In this document: positions 8,527-18,331 of the stretch, one piece after another
Position numbering within the stretch: position 1 is the first letter of the stretch
Layout: every line of letters begins with the position of its first letter
NCBI GenBank assembly: GCA_963816435.1
Contig: CAWFKS010000006.1
Location: 124,001-188,000, forward strand
Length of the DNA: 64,000 nucleotides
Direction of reading: 5' to 3'
Source of the DNA: CAWFKS01 sp963816435
GTDB taxonomy: Bacteria > Pseudomonadota > Alphaproteobacteria > Rhizobiales > Rhizobiaceae
Translations under genes and position numbers: made by a program
The notes under the pieces: generated by a model
What the model was told of the DNA's origin: nothing
The model's input: only the letters and a program-made list of their open reading frames with translations
The model's database searches: none

Positions 8527-10897
8527 CTATTGCGGCAGGACATTAGATGTCGAACTGCCGAAGTCCCCAAGGGTGCGCAGCGAGACGAAGAAGCCGATGC
8601 TCTGGGAGGACTTGCCCTTGATGGGGTGCGTCTCGCGGAAGGTCATGCTGTAGGTAAAGCATTCGTCATCATAAGCGAAGCCGAACGAGTCGCTTGTGAG
8701 CTTGGGGGTGATGAGGTCGTAGGTGCCGGTCGCGAACACCCGCCAGTTCTCGCGTACGCGGGCCGTCACTCCGGCAGAGACTGCATGCCTGTCGGTCGGG
8801 TATCCATATTTCGGCTGCGCCTGGATGTAGGCGTAGCGCGCACTGACGTCGACAGGGCCAAAACTCTGCGCTGCACCGACGTCCACGCGGCGTAGCTGGA
8901 AATCGGCATTGTCGAGCCGAGCGCCCGCGGTCATCCTGAACTGGCCGAAGCTGAGGCCGACCTGTCCGACATAATCGGAAGCCGCAGTCTCCAATCCGGA
9001 TTCTGCACCGACATTGACCAGATCAGGCGAGGCGAACGAGTTCACTCCGGCAAGGTGGAAGGACTGTCCGAAAATCGCGTCGGCGGTCCACCCGTTCGCG
9101 AACGTGCCGGAATAGCGGAAGCCGACATTCGCGCGCACGCCGCCTTCCATGCGATCATAGCCCGAGAACCTGTCGCTCTCGAAGAGGTTGGTGGCGTCGA
9201 ACACCAGGCTCTGCGCGTCTTCATTGGGAATGCCGAGGGTGTTGGCGAACTGCTCGTCGGGACTGGCGAACACCTGGATGACGGGCTCGATGACGTTGGT
9301 GCTGCTGGCGGTGGAGAAGAGGATCGGCCAGCGCGCTTCCAGGCCTGCGGTTGCCATGTATCGATAGTAGGCCGAGCGAATGTCGGTCGCCACGCCGAGA
9401 CTGGCAATGGCGGTCTGCGTCGCGGGCGTGAAATCGGTGAAGATCGCATCGCCGCGGGCCTGCAGCGACGGGGTGATCACCAGTCCACCGCGCGTGATGA
9501 AGGTGCGCTTCCACTCGGCCTGTGCGGTGATGCGGCCGGAGGTGCCTTCGGGGCCGGGAACGCTCGTCGGAGCCGTGCAACGAGCAGGACCAACCGACGT
9601 CGTGCAGTCCAGTTCGGAGCGATAGATTCCCTGGGCATTGACGTCGATGTTCAGTTCGCCGCCGGCGACCGGCTCGTCGGGCGTGTAGGTGTAGTCGAAG
9701 CTGGGCAGCACCCACGGCTGGACTGGATCGCGCGAAAACCGGCTCGAGTCGGGAAGCGCTTCCTGAACGTTGAAATGATAGGCATGCAGGTCGAACAGAT
9801 TGCGATCGTTGAGGCCGGTCAGGTAGATTTCCGAGCGCTGGACAACGTCCGAGTAGCCTTCGATCCCGTAGGTGCGGGAGAAGTTCTTGTCGGACTGGTA
9901 GAGCAGGTCCCAGCCGAAGCTCCAGCGCGGGTTGATCTGGAAATCGCCCTTCGTGCCGATCATGGCACGATCCCTGACGCTCTCTGTCGACGTAGGCTTT
10001 CGGGAATGCATCGGGATCGGCCTGCCTCACGGCGGCGATCTTGACGCTGTACTGGCCGGTGTTGAACCGCTGGCGCCACTCCGCTTCGCCAAGAAAACCC
10101 TGCTTGGTGTAGTAGGTGCCCTTGAGCAGAAGGTCGTAAGTTGGCGAAAGCGCCAGGTAGTAGGGGACGGTGACGCCGTAACCCAGGTTCGTTCCTGCAG
10201 CGATGCCCGGTACCAGGAATCCGCTCTTGCGCTTCACCGTCGGGTCGGGAACTTCCAGGACCGGCAGGTAGGCCAGCGGCAGACCGAAGAACTCCAGCCG
10301 TGCGTGCTCGAACCGCAGCGTCTTGGCCTTGCCGTTCCAGATGATCTTTCTGGCCTTGACGCGCCAGATCGGCTTCTTGTCCGGCTTTTCCTCGCAGGGC
10401 TCGCAGGCGGTGTAGACGCCGTTCGCGAACGTGGTGATGGTGCCGGCGCTCCTGGTCGCGCTCTCGGCCGCGAAATAGGTCTTCTCGGGCGTCTCGACGC
10501 GCAGCGCGTTGACGAAGCCGTCACGGAAATCGTCGCTGAACACGAACTCGTCCGCGGTCGTGCGGCGGCCGTCGCTGTCGATGATCTCGACATTGCCGTT
10601 GGCCGTGAGCTGGGCCGTATTGCGGTCGTAGGTGACCCGGTCGGCCACGACATGCGTGCCGTCGTATTCGATCTGGACGCTGCCGATCGCCACCACGACG
10701 TTGGTGTCGCGATCGTAGACCAGCGTATCGGATTCCAGCAGCATTCTGGCGGTGGGATTGGCGGAAACGCCGAGCGACTGGGCATCGGCCTGCGTGGCGG
10801 GCATGCCGACAACAAGGCCGCACAGCGCGACCGTCGCAAGCGCAACGGTACGCAGCCACGCTATCGAGCCGCGGTGCTTTGCCGGCGCGACGCCCAC
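8527..10897 (-). CDS. lptD: LPS-assembly protein LptD, frameshifted
   Basis: Outer-membrane translocon that inserts lipopolysaccharide into the outer leaflet. The start is GTG at 10897-10895, overlapping the lptG stop by one base (TAGTG) with AGGAGGA eight bases before. A signal peptide is followed by an OstA/LptA-like jellyroll (MLLESDTLVYDRDTN, TAQLTANGNVEI, then CEPCEEKPDKKP). The frame shifts near 9985, after DPDAFPKAYVDR, and the beta-barrel continues with GDFQINPRWSFGWDLLY through QPKYGYPTDRHAVSAGV to a short C-terminus. The reconstructed length of about 790 residues fits the rhizobial family. Because lptD is essential in most Gram-negatives that make LPS, the break is probably a sequence error. 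Confidence 0.92.
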
Positions 10898-11985
10898 TAC
10901 CCGTCCTCCTTGAACAGCAAGAATGCCACCCCGATAAACATTGCCACAGCCACTGGCAGCCACGCTGCAACCACCGGCGGCACAAGGCCCGCGCTCCCGA
11001 ACGCGGTGACCGACACAGTGACGACATAAAGCAGAAACCCGGCAACGATGCCACCCACAATGAGGGTTGCGGACTGCCCCATTCGGGCAAAACGCATCGA
11101 TACCGTGGCTGCAATCAGCGTCATCGCCACGAGCAAGGGCGGCAGAGCGATGAGCGAATGGTACTGCATCGCGAAATTGTCGCCCTTCATGCCCATCGCG
11201 CGCGCCAGACGGACCTTGCTTCCGAGTTCGTAGAAGGGGATCGATTCGGGGTTCGCCAGCCGCTGCTCGACCATTTCCGGAGACAGGCCCGATTCGATCT
11301 CGTAGTGCTTCAGCTTTGTGCGGTTACGGTTGGGGCCGATGATCGTCGCATCGGTCAGATTCCACGAACCGTTCTGCAGTAGCGCCTGCGTGGCATCTAT
11401 CCGTTCCTTGATCGAGCCTTCGGGCGAGATTCGCAGGAAAACGGGACGCGCCAGCAGCAAGCCGCGACGAGCCGTCGCGGCAGCGCCGATGACGGTCACT
11501 CCGTCTCCTGTGCGCTGCTGGAACCATGGGATCTGGCTCGCAGGGCCATCGGCTTTCTTGATGCCCGCGAATCTGCGCCTGCAGTTCCTCGGCACGCCCG
11601 AACGAGGCGCGGAGATAGGATTGACCACCAGGACGGCGAATGCACCCACAAGAAAGCTCGCAGCGCAAAGCGGAGCCAGAAATTGCCATGCCGAAACCCC
11701 CGCCGACCGTGCCACCACGAGTTCGAGGCGCCGGTTCAGCGACATGAGCGTCGTCATGGATCCGAACAGGATCACGAACGGCACCACCATGAGGATGAGA
11801 GAAGGGACCCTGAGCAGCGAAAGGTAGAGCCCGCCGAGAATCGTGTAGTCGGGCGCCGAGCCGGCCTGGCGGGAGAATTCCGTGAATTGGGCTATGAACG
11901 CGATGGTGAGGATGCCGAAAAACATCTGCATCGTCGTCACGAGCTGACGCCGGAAGAAATAGCGAAACAGCGTGTGCCCGCTCAT
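10897..11985 (-). CDS. lptG: LPS export ABC transporter permease LptG (internal compensating frameshifts)
   Basis: One of two inner-membrane permeases of the LptB2FG machine that extracts LPS and feeds the LptCAD bridge. 362 residues open throughout: three N-terminal membrane segments, a periplasmic beta-jellyroll, three C-terminal segments ending LLFKEDG. Between about 11560 and 11625 the in-frame translation is unlike LptG (PRSGVPRNCRRRF), while a neighbouring frame gives ASFGRAEELQAQI, the helix expected after the third membrane segment. So two opposite indels appear to cancel here. The start overlaps lptF by four bases. Confidence 0.93.
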   Translation of the reverse strand: MSGHTLFRYFFRRQLVTTMQMFFGILTIAFIAQFTEFSRQAGSAPDYTILGGLYLSLLRVPSLILMVVPFVILFGSMTTLMSLNRRLELVVARSAGVSAWQFLAPLCAASFLVGAFAVLVVNPISAPRSGVPRNCRRRFAGIKKADGPASQIPWFQQRTGDGVTVIGAAATARRGLLLARPVFLRISPEGSIKERIDATQALLQNGSWNLTDATIIGPNRNRTKLKHYEIESGLSPEMVEQRLANPESIPFYELGSKVRLARAMGMKGDNFAMQYHSLIALPPLLVAMTLIAATVSMRFARMGQSATLIVGGIVAGFLLYVVTVSVTAFGSAGLVPPVVAAWLPVAVAMFIGVAFLLFKEDG

Positions 11986-13175
11986 AGGCGCTCACCCAAC
12001 GCGCTCAAGCGCCGCCAGAGTGCGACGTAGGGGCGAACCGACAGCGCAATCAGGCTACCGGTCCGCTCGACCAGCCACCGCGGCGGGCGCAACGTCACGC
12101 CGGTGAGGATGCCGACGGAGAATATCAGGATTGCGCCAATCGGAATGCCGAAGGTCAGTGCGGCAAGCAGCGTGCTCAAGCCGGAGCCGTTCACGGTGAC
12201 GAAGCTCAGGATCCGAAGGGTGAGCGCAATCGTCGTGGCGATCGTGATTTGCGCAAGTCTCTCCTGACGGTGCGACTGCGCGCCGCCGGCGAAATACACT
12301 GCGACCAGCCCGAAAACGAGAGGATACAGCCAGTCGGAGAAGCGACGGTTGAGTTCCTCCCTGAGCTTGCCGGGGAAGTGGGTCCGGAACAGATCTCCTG
12401 GGGGAGGGGAAATCAGCGTCTCGGTGTAGTACTCCCTCGGAAGATAGGGAAACTGGCCGGACTGTGGAGCGAACTCGGAGAAATCAAGGGCGGTCCTCGT
12501 GAAGGTGATGATCGACACCTCACCGGTCTGCTTGTTTTTCCGGTGCACCTCGCCATCGGCCAGAAGCAGCGTTGTCTTGCCGTCCTGCTTCAGCAACGAG
12601 CCGCGCTTGGCGAAATAGATGAGCTGCGTCTGAGGATCGCGCAAGTCGACGAGCATGAAGCCGCCGAATTCGCCGCCCGGCAGCTCTTCGGATATTTGCA
12701 CGTAGGTGTTGGCGTCGAGCCGGGTGAAGGTTCCCGACTGGATGGCCGAGCGCAGCAGGTCCGCACTGGCGGCGTTGATGAGATCGCGAAGCTGGCGGTT
12801 GAAATAAGGCTCGGCGTATTGCGCAGAGGCGAGACTGACCAGGGACAGAGCCAGCGCCAGCAGCACGATCGGGCGCGCAACGCCCATCGGCGAACGGCCC
12901 GCGGCTTCGAGTACGGCCAGCTCGGAGTCGGAGTTCATCGTGTTGAGTGTTCGCAGAATGCCGATCAGCAGGGTGAACGGCAGCACCAGCATCGCGAGCT
13001 GGGGCGCCATGGCGATGGCCATACGCACGAAGATGAACAGGCTTTGCCCCGTCTGCATCATCAGGTTGACGCGATTGAGCAGCTGCGTGACCAGCACCAT
13101 GGCCGTCGTCACGACCAGCGCCATCATGGTGGCCACCAACACGCGGTTCATTATGTAGCGCTCGATCAGCGGCAT
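11982..13175 (-). CDS. lptF: LPS export ABC transporter permease LptF
   Basis: Partner permease of LptG. 397 residues, intact. Hydrophobic segments lie around residues 8-30, 50-75 and 100-122, then a periplasmic jellyroll (TYVQISEELPGGEFGGFML; VHRKNKQTGEVSI), then three more segments between about 295 and 365. It is the first gene of the minus-strand operon lptF-lptG-lptD-surA-pdxA-rsmA, so the operon promoter should lie in 13176-13347, where I cannot pick out a convincing -35/-10 pair. A second in-frame ATG nine codons in (13151) is an alternative start. Confidence 0.94.
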   Translation of the reverse strand: MPLIERYIMNRVLVATMMALVVTTAMVLVTQLLNRVNLMMQTGQSLFIFVRMAIAMAPQLAMLVLPFTLLIGILRTLNTMNSDSELAVLEAAGRSPMGVARPIVLLALALSLVSLASAQYAEPYFNRQLRDLINAASADLLRSAIQSGTFTRLDANTYVQISEELPGGEFGGFMLVDLRDPQTQLIYFAKRGSLLKQDGKTTLLLADGEVHRKNKQTGEVSIITFTRTALDFSEFAPQSGQFPYLPREYYTETLISPPPGDLFRTHFPGKLREELNRRFSDWLYPLVFGLVAVYFAGGAQSHRQERLAQITIATTIALTLRILSFVTVNGSGLSTLLAALTFGIPIGAILIFSVGILTGVTLRPPRWLVERTGSLIALSVRPYVALWRRLSALGERL

Positions 13176-13347
13176 CTCGGTATCGGTCTCGCTATCGGGG
13201 CCGGTTGCGGCGAGTGGCTGTCGCGCTGTGCCGTTGCGGGCGGGCGCCTCTGCAGCCCGATATGAAAGGCCAGAATGGCTAATAATGGGCGAAGGGAAAG
13301 GGTAAATGCTTCCTGAAGCGATTGGCGCTGGCGGCGTTGCGCGTCTG

Positions 13348-14213
13348 CTACAGTGCCGGTCCTGTGCCTTCGCTAGACATTGATGGGCTTTCGGAACCGA
13401 TCTTGCGTTCGGCCCAGTAGGCGAGCACGCAAAAAATGGTCAAGCGTGAATGCGCCGGCCATGACGATGTCGGAGAGGTAGTGCGCGCCGAACGCAAGGC
13501 GCAGGCCGCCGCACATGATCGCCGCCACTCGACGCAGCGATCGCCGCGCGACGTCTCCAGGCGACTGCCACCAGCGGCACGAGGCAAATAAGCCAGAAAC
13601 CCGCCGCGGCTTCGCCGGAAACGAAGGAGCAGTTGGAGGTGCATTGTCCGCCGAAATCGCCTGCCGGGACGAACGGCAGTGTGCCCCCGAAAACATCCGT
13701 CGCGTAGGGCCTCGGACGTGCGGCGTAGCCCTTCAGGCCGACATTCACCAGAAGAACCGGTCCGAGGATCAGCGTGGCAAGCGCCACGACATGTACGATG
13801 TTGCGGGGGTGAAGCCAGCTCATCCGCGCCCTCAACCCGAGGAACAGGGAATACGCTACGAGGACGGCCAGGATTGCGGGCAAGGCGTGCAGGATTTCGC
13901 GCAGGATGACCAGGGCCCTGATCCGGGTTGCCGGAAAGCTGCCGCACACGTTGCCGACTGCCGTCTGTGCCGGGCAGTCGGCCGCCACGAAGAAGTATCG
14001 TGAGACCGAAAGGTCGATCTGCGGAAACGACTGGAAAACGACCAGAAGCAGCGCGGTGATCGCGATGGCCAGCATAACGACCCGCGGGCTCGAAAACGGC
14101 CTCAGCGCGGGAAGCGCGGCGTCGCCTGCCTTTCGCCGCTCCTGTTGCATGCATCCAATCTCCGGCCGGGGAGGGAAGGTACCCGTCGCCTGCGGGTCTA
14201 TTCGCAAAGCCAT
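13348..14213 (-). CDS. PAP2-family phosphatase, LpxE-like (SGE variant), frameshifted
   Basis: Membrane phosphatase of the PAP2/LpxE type. The three catalytic motifs are present but fall in different frames: KGYAARPRP (KX6RP), then SFVSGEAAA (the PSGH position, here SGE), then RLAFGAHYLSD (RX5HX3D). The frame changes near 13540 and again near 13440. The last frame gives a plausible final segment, TIFCVLAYWAERKIG, ending at 13348. SGE in place of SGH is, as I recall, seen in the rhizobial LpxE-like subgroup that acts on lipid A or phospholipid phosphate. An ATG at 14150 (MQQERRK) is a likely alternative start. The gene is divergent from pepA. Confidence 0.75.
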
Positions 14214-14369
14214 CCGCCGATGGCAAGAGTTGGAGCATTTTGTGGGCCGGGAAGGCCAGTTTGACGCGTCTCAAACGCTCTCGATTGCGTCCCGGGGGCT
14301 TGCCATGACGCCTGAAACGACCAAGATCACGCCCGCCGCCATCGAACGAATGACCCTGCCGGAGATATC

Positions 14370-15858
14370 ATGACCACGACTCTCGACATCAGCTTCGCCC
14401 GCTCCTCCAAGCCGGCGGGGCTCGCAGTCCTGCTTGCGAGCGAGGGTGGCAAATCCGGGGAATCGGCCGCTGCCGTCGATCCCGCCGGCGTTCTCGCCAA
14501 GGCGTTCCGGATAGCTTCCTTTACCGGCAAGCGCGGCAGCGTCGTCGACGTGTTGGCGCCGGAAGGCTCGGCCGCGGACAGAATTGCCGTCGTCGGCATC
14601 GGCGATCCCGCTAGCGGCACAGCCCGACGGCTGGGCGCGGCTGGGTGGACTGGTATTCGCGCAGGCCAGGAAGGCGAAGAAGCTCACCGTCTACCTGGAC
14701 GCGCCGGGCCTCGAGATCGGCGGGCGCGAGGCGGCGGAAGTCGCGTTCGGGATGCTGCTCAGAGCCTACCGCTTCGACCGCTACAAGACGAAGAAGAACG
14801 AGGACAACAGCGAGGCACCCGAAACCGTCAAGGTGACGATCGTGACGGCAGCGGCGACCGCCGCCAAGCGCGAATTTCCCGAGATGGAGGCCATCGCCGG
14901 GGGCGTCTACCTTGCGCGCGATCTCGTCAACGAACCGGCAAACATCCTCGGCACCGTCGAATTCGCCGCCAAGGCGAAGGAACTCGAGAAACTCGGCGCA
15001 AGCGTCGAGATTCTCACGGAAAAAGAGATGCGCAAGCTGGGCATGGGTGCGCTGCTGGGCGTGGCGCAGGGGTCGACCAGGCCCCCGCGCATGGCGATCA
15101 TGCAATGGAAGGGCGGCAAGTCCAAACAGAAGCCGGTCGCCTTCGTCGGCAAGGGCGTCGTCTTCGATTCGGGCGGCATCTCGATCAAGCCGGCGGCTGG
15201 CATGGAAGACATGAAGGGCGACATGGGTGGCGCCGCCGCCGTGACGGGCCTCATGCACGCGCTGGCGGCGCGCAAGGCGAAGGTGAACGCAGTGGGCATC
15301 ATCGGCCTCGTGGAAAACATGGTCGACGGCGACGCCCAGCGCCCCGGCGATATCGTGACCTCGATGTCGGGCCAGACGATCGAGGTGCTCAATACCGATG
15401 CCGAGGGACGGCTCGTGCTGGCCGATGCGCTGTGGTACTGCAACGATCGCTTCAAGCCGGAGTTCATGGTCAATCTCGCGACGTTGACGGGAGCCGTCAT
15501 CATCGCCCTCGGCCATCATCACGCGGGCCTGTTTTCCAACGACGACCAGCTTTCGGAGCGACTGCTCGCGGCCGGCCTGCTTACTCAGGAGAAGCTTTGG
15601 CGCCTGCCGCTCGGTCCGGAATACGACAAGCAGATCGATTCCAAGAACGCGGACATGAAGAACATCGGCGGTCGGCCGGCCGGGTCGATCACGGCCGCGC
15701 AGTTCCTCCAGCGATTCGTCAAGGACACGCCCTGGGCGCATCTCGACGTGGCGGGAACCGCAATGGGCTCGCCGTCCACCGACATCAACCAGTCCTGGGC
15801 GTCCGGCTTCGGCGTGCGCCTTCTGGATCGGCTGGTGAAGGAAAACTACGAAGGCTAG
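14370..15858 (+). CDS. pepA: leucyl aminopeptidase (M17), frameshifted
   Basis: Cytosolic dizinc/dimanganese exopeptidase that removes N-terminal residues; PepA homologues can also bind DNA. The ATG at 14370 follows GGAGATATC. The N-terminal macro-like domain runs to about 14625, where the frame changes (GIGDPASGTA, then LGGLVFAQARKAKKL). The catalytic domain is complete: VGKGVVFDSGGISIKP carries the metal-binding Lys and Asp, MKGDMGGAAAV follows, and NTDAEGRLVLADAL is the M17 signature. Reconstructed length is about 495 residues. holC follows after 34 bases, an arrangement conserved in proteobacteria. Confidence 0.94.
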
Positions 15859-15892
15859 CAGGCAAATTGCACAACGCGGCCGGACCGGAACG

Positions 15893-16342
15893 ATGACAGA
15901 GGTGCTGTTCTACCACCTGACTGATTCCACGCTCGAGGAGGCCTTGCCACCGCTGCTGGAGCGCAGTCTCGGCCGGGGGTGGCGCGCGGTCGTCCAGACC
16001 GGAGGGGAGGAGCGCCGCGATGCGCTCGATGCGCATTTGTGGACCTTTCGCGACGATTCCTTCCTTGCCCACGGTACCGATCGCGATGCCCACAGCGCCG
16101 AGCAGCCGATCGTGTTGACCGTGGAAGACGTCAATCCGAACGCCGCAGAGATCCGCTTCTTCGTCGACGGAGCGGCCGCATCCGACATTTCCGGATATGT
16201 GCGAGCCGTCTTCATGTTCGACGGGCACGACGAATCGCAGATCGCGGCGGCGCGCAGTCAGTGGAAGGCGGCGAAGGCGGCAGGTCACGACGTCACCTAC
16301 TGGCAGCAGACGCCGGAGCGCCGATGGGAACGGAAGGCGTGA
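15893..16342 (+). CDS. holC: DNA polymerase III subunit chi
   Basis: 149 residues. Chi links the clamp loader to single-strand-binding protein. The protein shows the family start EVLFYHLTDSTLEEALPPLL, then RGWRAVVQT, LDAHLWTFRDDSFLAHG, the conserved QPIVLT, and ends in the C-terminal helix and VTYWQQTPERRWE. It lies directly downstream of pepA on the same strand and probably shares its transcript. Confidence 0.93.
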   Translation: MTEVLFYHLTDSTLEEALPPLLERSLGRGWRAVVQTGGEERRDALDAHLWTFRDDSFLAHGTDRDAHSAEQPIVLTVEDVNPNAAEIRFFVDGAAASDISGYVRAVFMFDGHDESQIAAARSQWKAAKAAGHDVTYWQQTPERRWERKA

Positions 16343-16429
16343 GCTGAGTTCCGGGTGCTTCGGGGGAGTCCTTGACCATGACCTGGATGCAGTCTGTTCC
16401 TGCCTGCGCGAAGCTGGTAAAGCGCGCCC

Positions 16430-18310
16430 ATGCTGACGATTTCTGACCTTTCTCTCCGGATTGCCGGACGACTTCTGATTGACCACGCATCGCTGACGCT
16501 GCCGGCCGGAACCAAGGCCGGTGTCGTCGGCCGAAATGGCACGGGCAAGACGACCTTGTTCCGAGCCATCTCCGGCGAACTCGCCCCGGAGACCGGAACG
16601 ATCTCGCTTCCGAGGAACACGCGCATTGGCCAGGTGGCGCAGGAAGCCCCCGGCACCGAGGAACCGCTCATCGACATCGTGCTAAAGGCCGATACCGAGC
16701 GGCGTGGCCTGATGCAGGAGGCGGAGACCGCCACCGACCCTCACCGGATCGCCGAGATACAGATGCGTCTTGCAGACATAGACGCGCACTCGGCAGAGGC
16801 AAGGGCGGCGACCATTCTCGCAGGACTGGGCTTCGACGCCGACGCTCAGAAGCGGCCGGCGTCGTCGTTCTCAGGCGGCTGGCGCATGCGCGTGGCGCTG
16901 GCCTCGGTGCTGTTCGCCGAGCCCGATCTGCTGCTGCTGGACGAGCCGACCAACTATCTCGACCTGGAAGGCACGCTTTGGCTGGAGAACTACGTTTCGC
17001 GCTATCCCCACACCGTGTTGCTGATCAGCCATGACCGCGACCTCCTGAACCGAGCGGTCAACTCGATCGTGCATCTGGAGCAGAAGAAGCTGACGCTGTG
17101 GCGCGGCGGCTACGACCAGTTCGAACGACAGCGCGCCGAAAAACAGGCGCTGGCCGAAAAGAGCAAGGTCAAGCAGGAGGCGCAGCGCAAGCACATGGAG
17201 GCGTTCGTGGAACGCTTCCGCTACAAGGCATCCAAGGCGCGCCAGGCGCAATCGCGGCTGAAGGCCCTGGAAAAGCTGAAGCCGATCGAAGTCATGCTGG
17301 ACGAGACGGTAACGCCGTTCCGCTTCCCGGAGCCGCAGAAATCTGTCGCGTCACCGATCGTGGCGCTGGACGGCGGCGCGGTGGGCTATGAACCCGGCGC
17401 GCCGATCCTTTCGCACCTGTCGCTCAGGATCGACAATGACGATCGCATCGCGCTGCTCGGCGCAAACGGCAACGGCAAGTCCACCTTCGCCAAGCTCCTG
17501 GCCGGTCGGCTGAAGCTCGAGAAGGGCACGTTGACGCTGGCGCCCGGGCTGAAAGTGTCGATCTTCGCCCAGCATCAGCTCGAGGATCTGCGCCCGGAAG
17601 AAAATGCCATCGAACATGTCAGGCGTCTGATGCCGGATGCGGGCGAGGCGAAGGTCCGCGCCCGGGTCGCCCAGATGGGGCTCGCGACCGAGAAGATGGG
17701 TACAAAGGCGAAGGACCTCTCCGGCGGCGAGAAGGCACGGCTGCTCATGGGACTCGCGGCATTCGAGGGGCCGAACCTCTTCATTCTCGACGAGCCGACG
17801 AACCATCTCGACATCGACAGCCGCGACGCGCTGGTTCACGCGTTGAACGAGTTCTCGGGCGCGGTGATCCTGATCAGCCACGACCGGCACCTCATCGAGG
17901 CGACGGCCGACCGGCTGTGGCTCGTGCGCGACGGGACCGTCATGTCCTACGAAGGCGATCTCGCCGACTACCGACAGGAGGTGACGGGCTCCACCGCCTC
18001 GGATCGCAAGGAAAAGCGCGAGGCCGACAAGGCATCGAAGGCCGAGCGGCGTCGCGAAGCGGCCCAGAAGCGTGCGGCGCTCGAACCCCTGGCGAAGGAG
18101 ATCAAGGCGACGGAAGGTCTCATCGAGCGCACCCGCAAACGCATAGCGGCAATCGAGGCCGAACTCGCCGATCCTGCGCTCTACGAAAGCGACACGCAGA
18201 AGATGACGCGGCTGGCGAAGGAACGCTCCGATCTCGACGCGCGCCTTTCGCAGCAGGAAGAAAAATGGCTGGAACTGTCGAGCGAGTACGAAGAGGCCGC
18301 CGCGGCGTAG
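16430..18310 (+). CDS. ABC-F family ATPase (translation factor type)
   Basis: 626 residues, intact, with no membrane segments. Two tandem ATP-binding domains: Walker A GRNGTGKTT and GANGNGKST, signature SSFSGGWRMR and DLSGGEKAR, Walker B LLLLDEPTNYLD and LFILDEPTNHLD. An arginine/lysine-rich linker joins them (residues about 215-285, KHMEAFVERFRYKASKARQ). A C-terminal coiled coil of about 90 residues (KEKREADKASKAERRREA onward) places it near the Uup/YheS branch. ABC-F proteins act at the ribosomal E site or in resistance and repair; which role applies here cannot be read. It follows holC by 87 bases. Confidence 0.92.
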   Translation: MLTISDLSLRIAGRLLIDHASLTLPAGTKAGVVGRNGTGKTTLFRAISGELAPETGTISLPRNTRIGQVAQEAPGTEEPLIDIVLKADTERRGLMQEAETATDPHRIAEIQMRLADIDAHSAEARAATILAGLGFDADAQKRPASSFSGGWRMRVALASVLFAEPDLLLLDEPTNYLDLEGTLWLENYVSRYPHTVLLISHDRDLLNRAVNSIVHLEQKKLTLWRGGYDQFERQRAEKQALAEKSKVKQEAQRKHMEAFVERFRYKASKARQAQSRLKALEKLKPIEVMLDETVTPFRFPEPQKSVASPIVALDGGAVGYEPGAPILSHLSLRIDNDDRIALLGANGNGKSTFAKLLAGRLKLEKGTLTLAPGLKVSIFAQHQLEDLRPEENAIEHVRRLMPDAGEAKVRARVAQMGLATEKMGTKAKDLSGGEKARLLMGLAAFEGPNLFILDEPTNHLDIDSRDALVHALNEFSGAVILISHDRHLIEATADRLWLVRDGTVMSYEGDLADYRQEVTGSTASDRKEKREADKASKAERRREAAQKRAALEPLAKEIKATEGLIERTRKRIAAIEAELADPALYESDTQKMTRLAKERSDLDARLSQQEEKWLELSSEYEEAAAA

Positions 18311-18331
18311 ATCGCCGTGGCGGAAGCTCCC

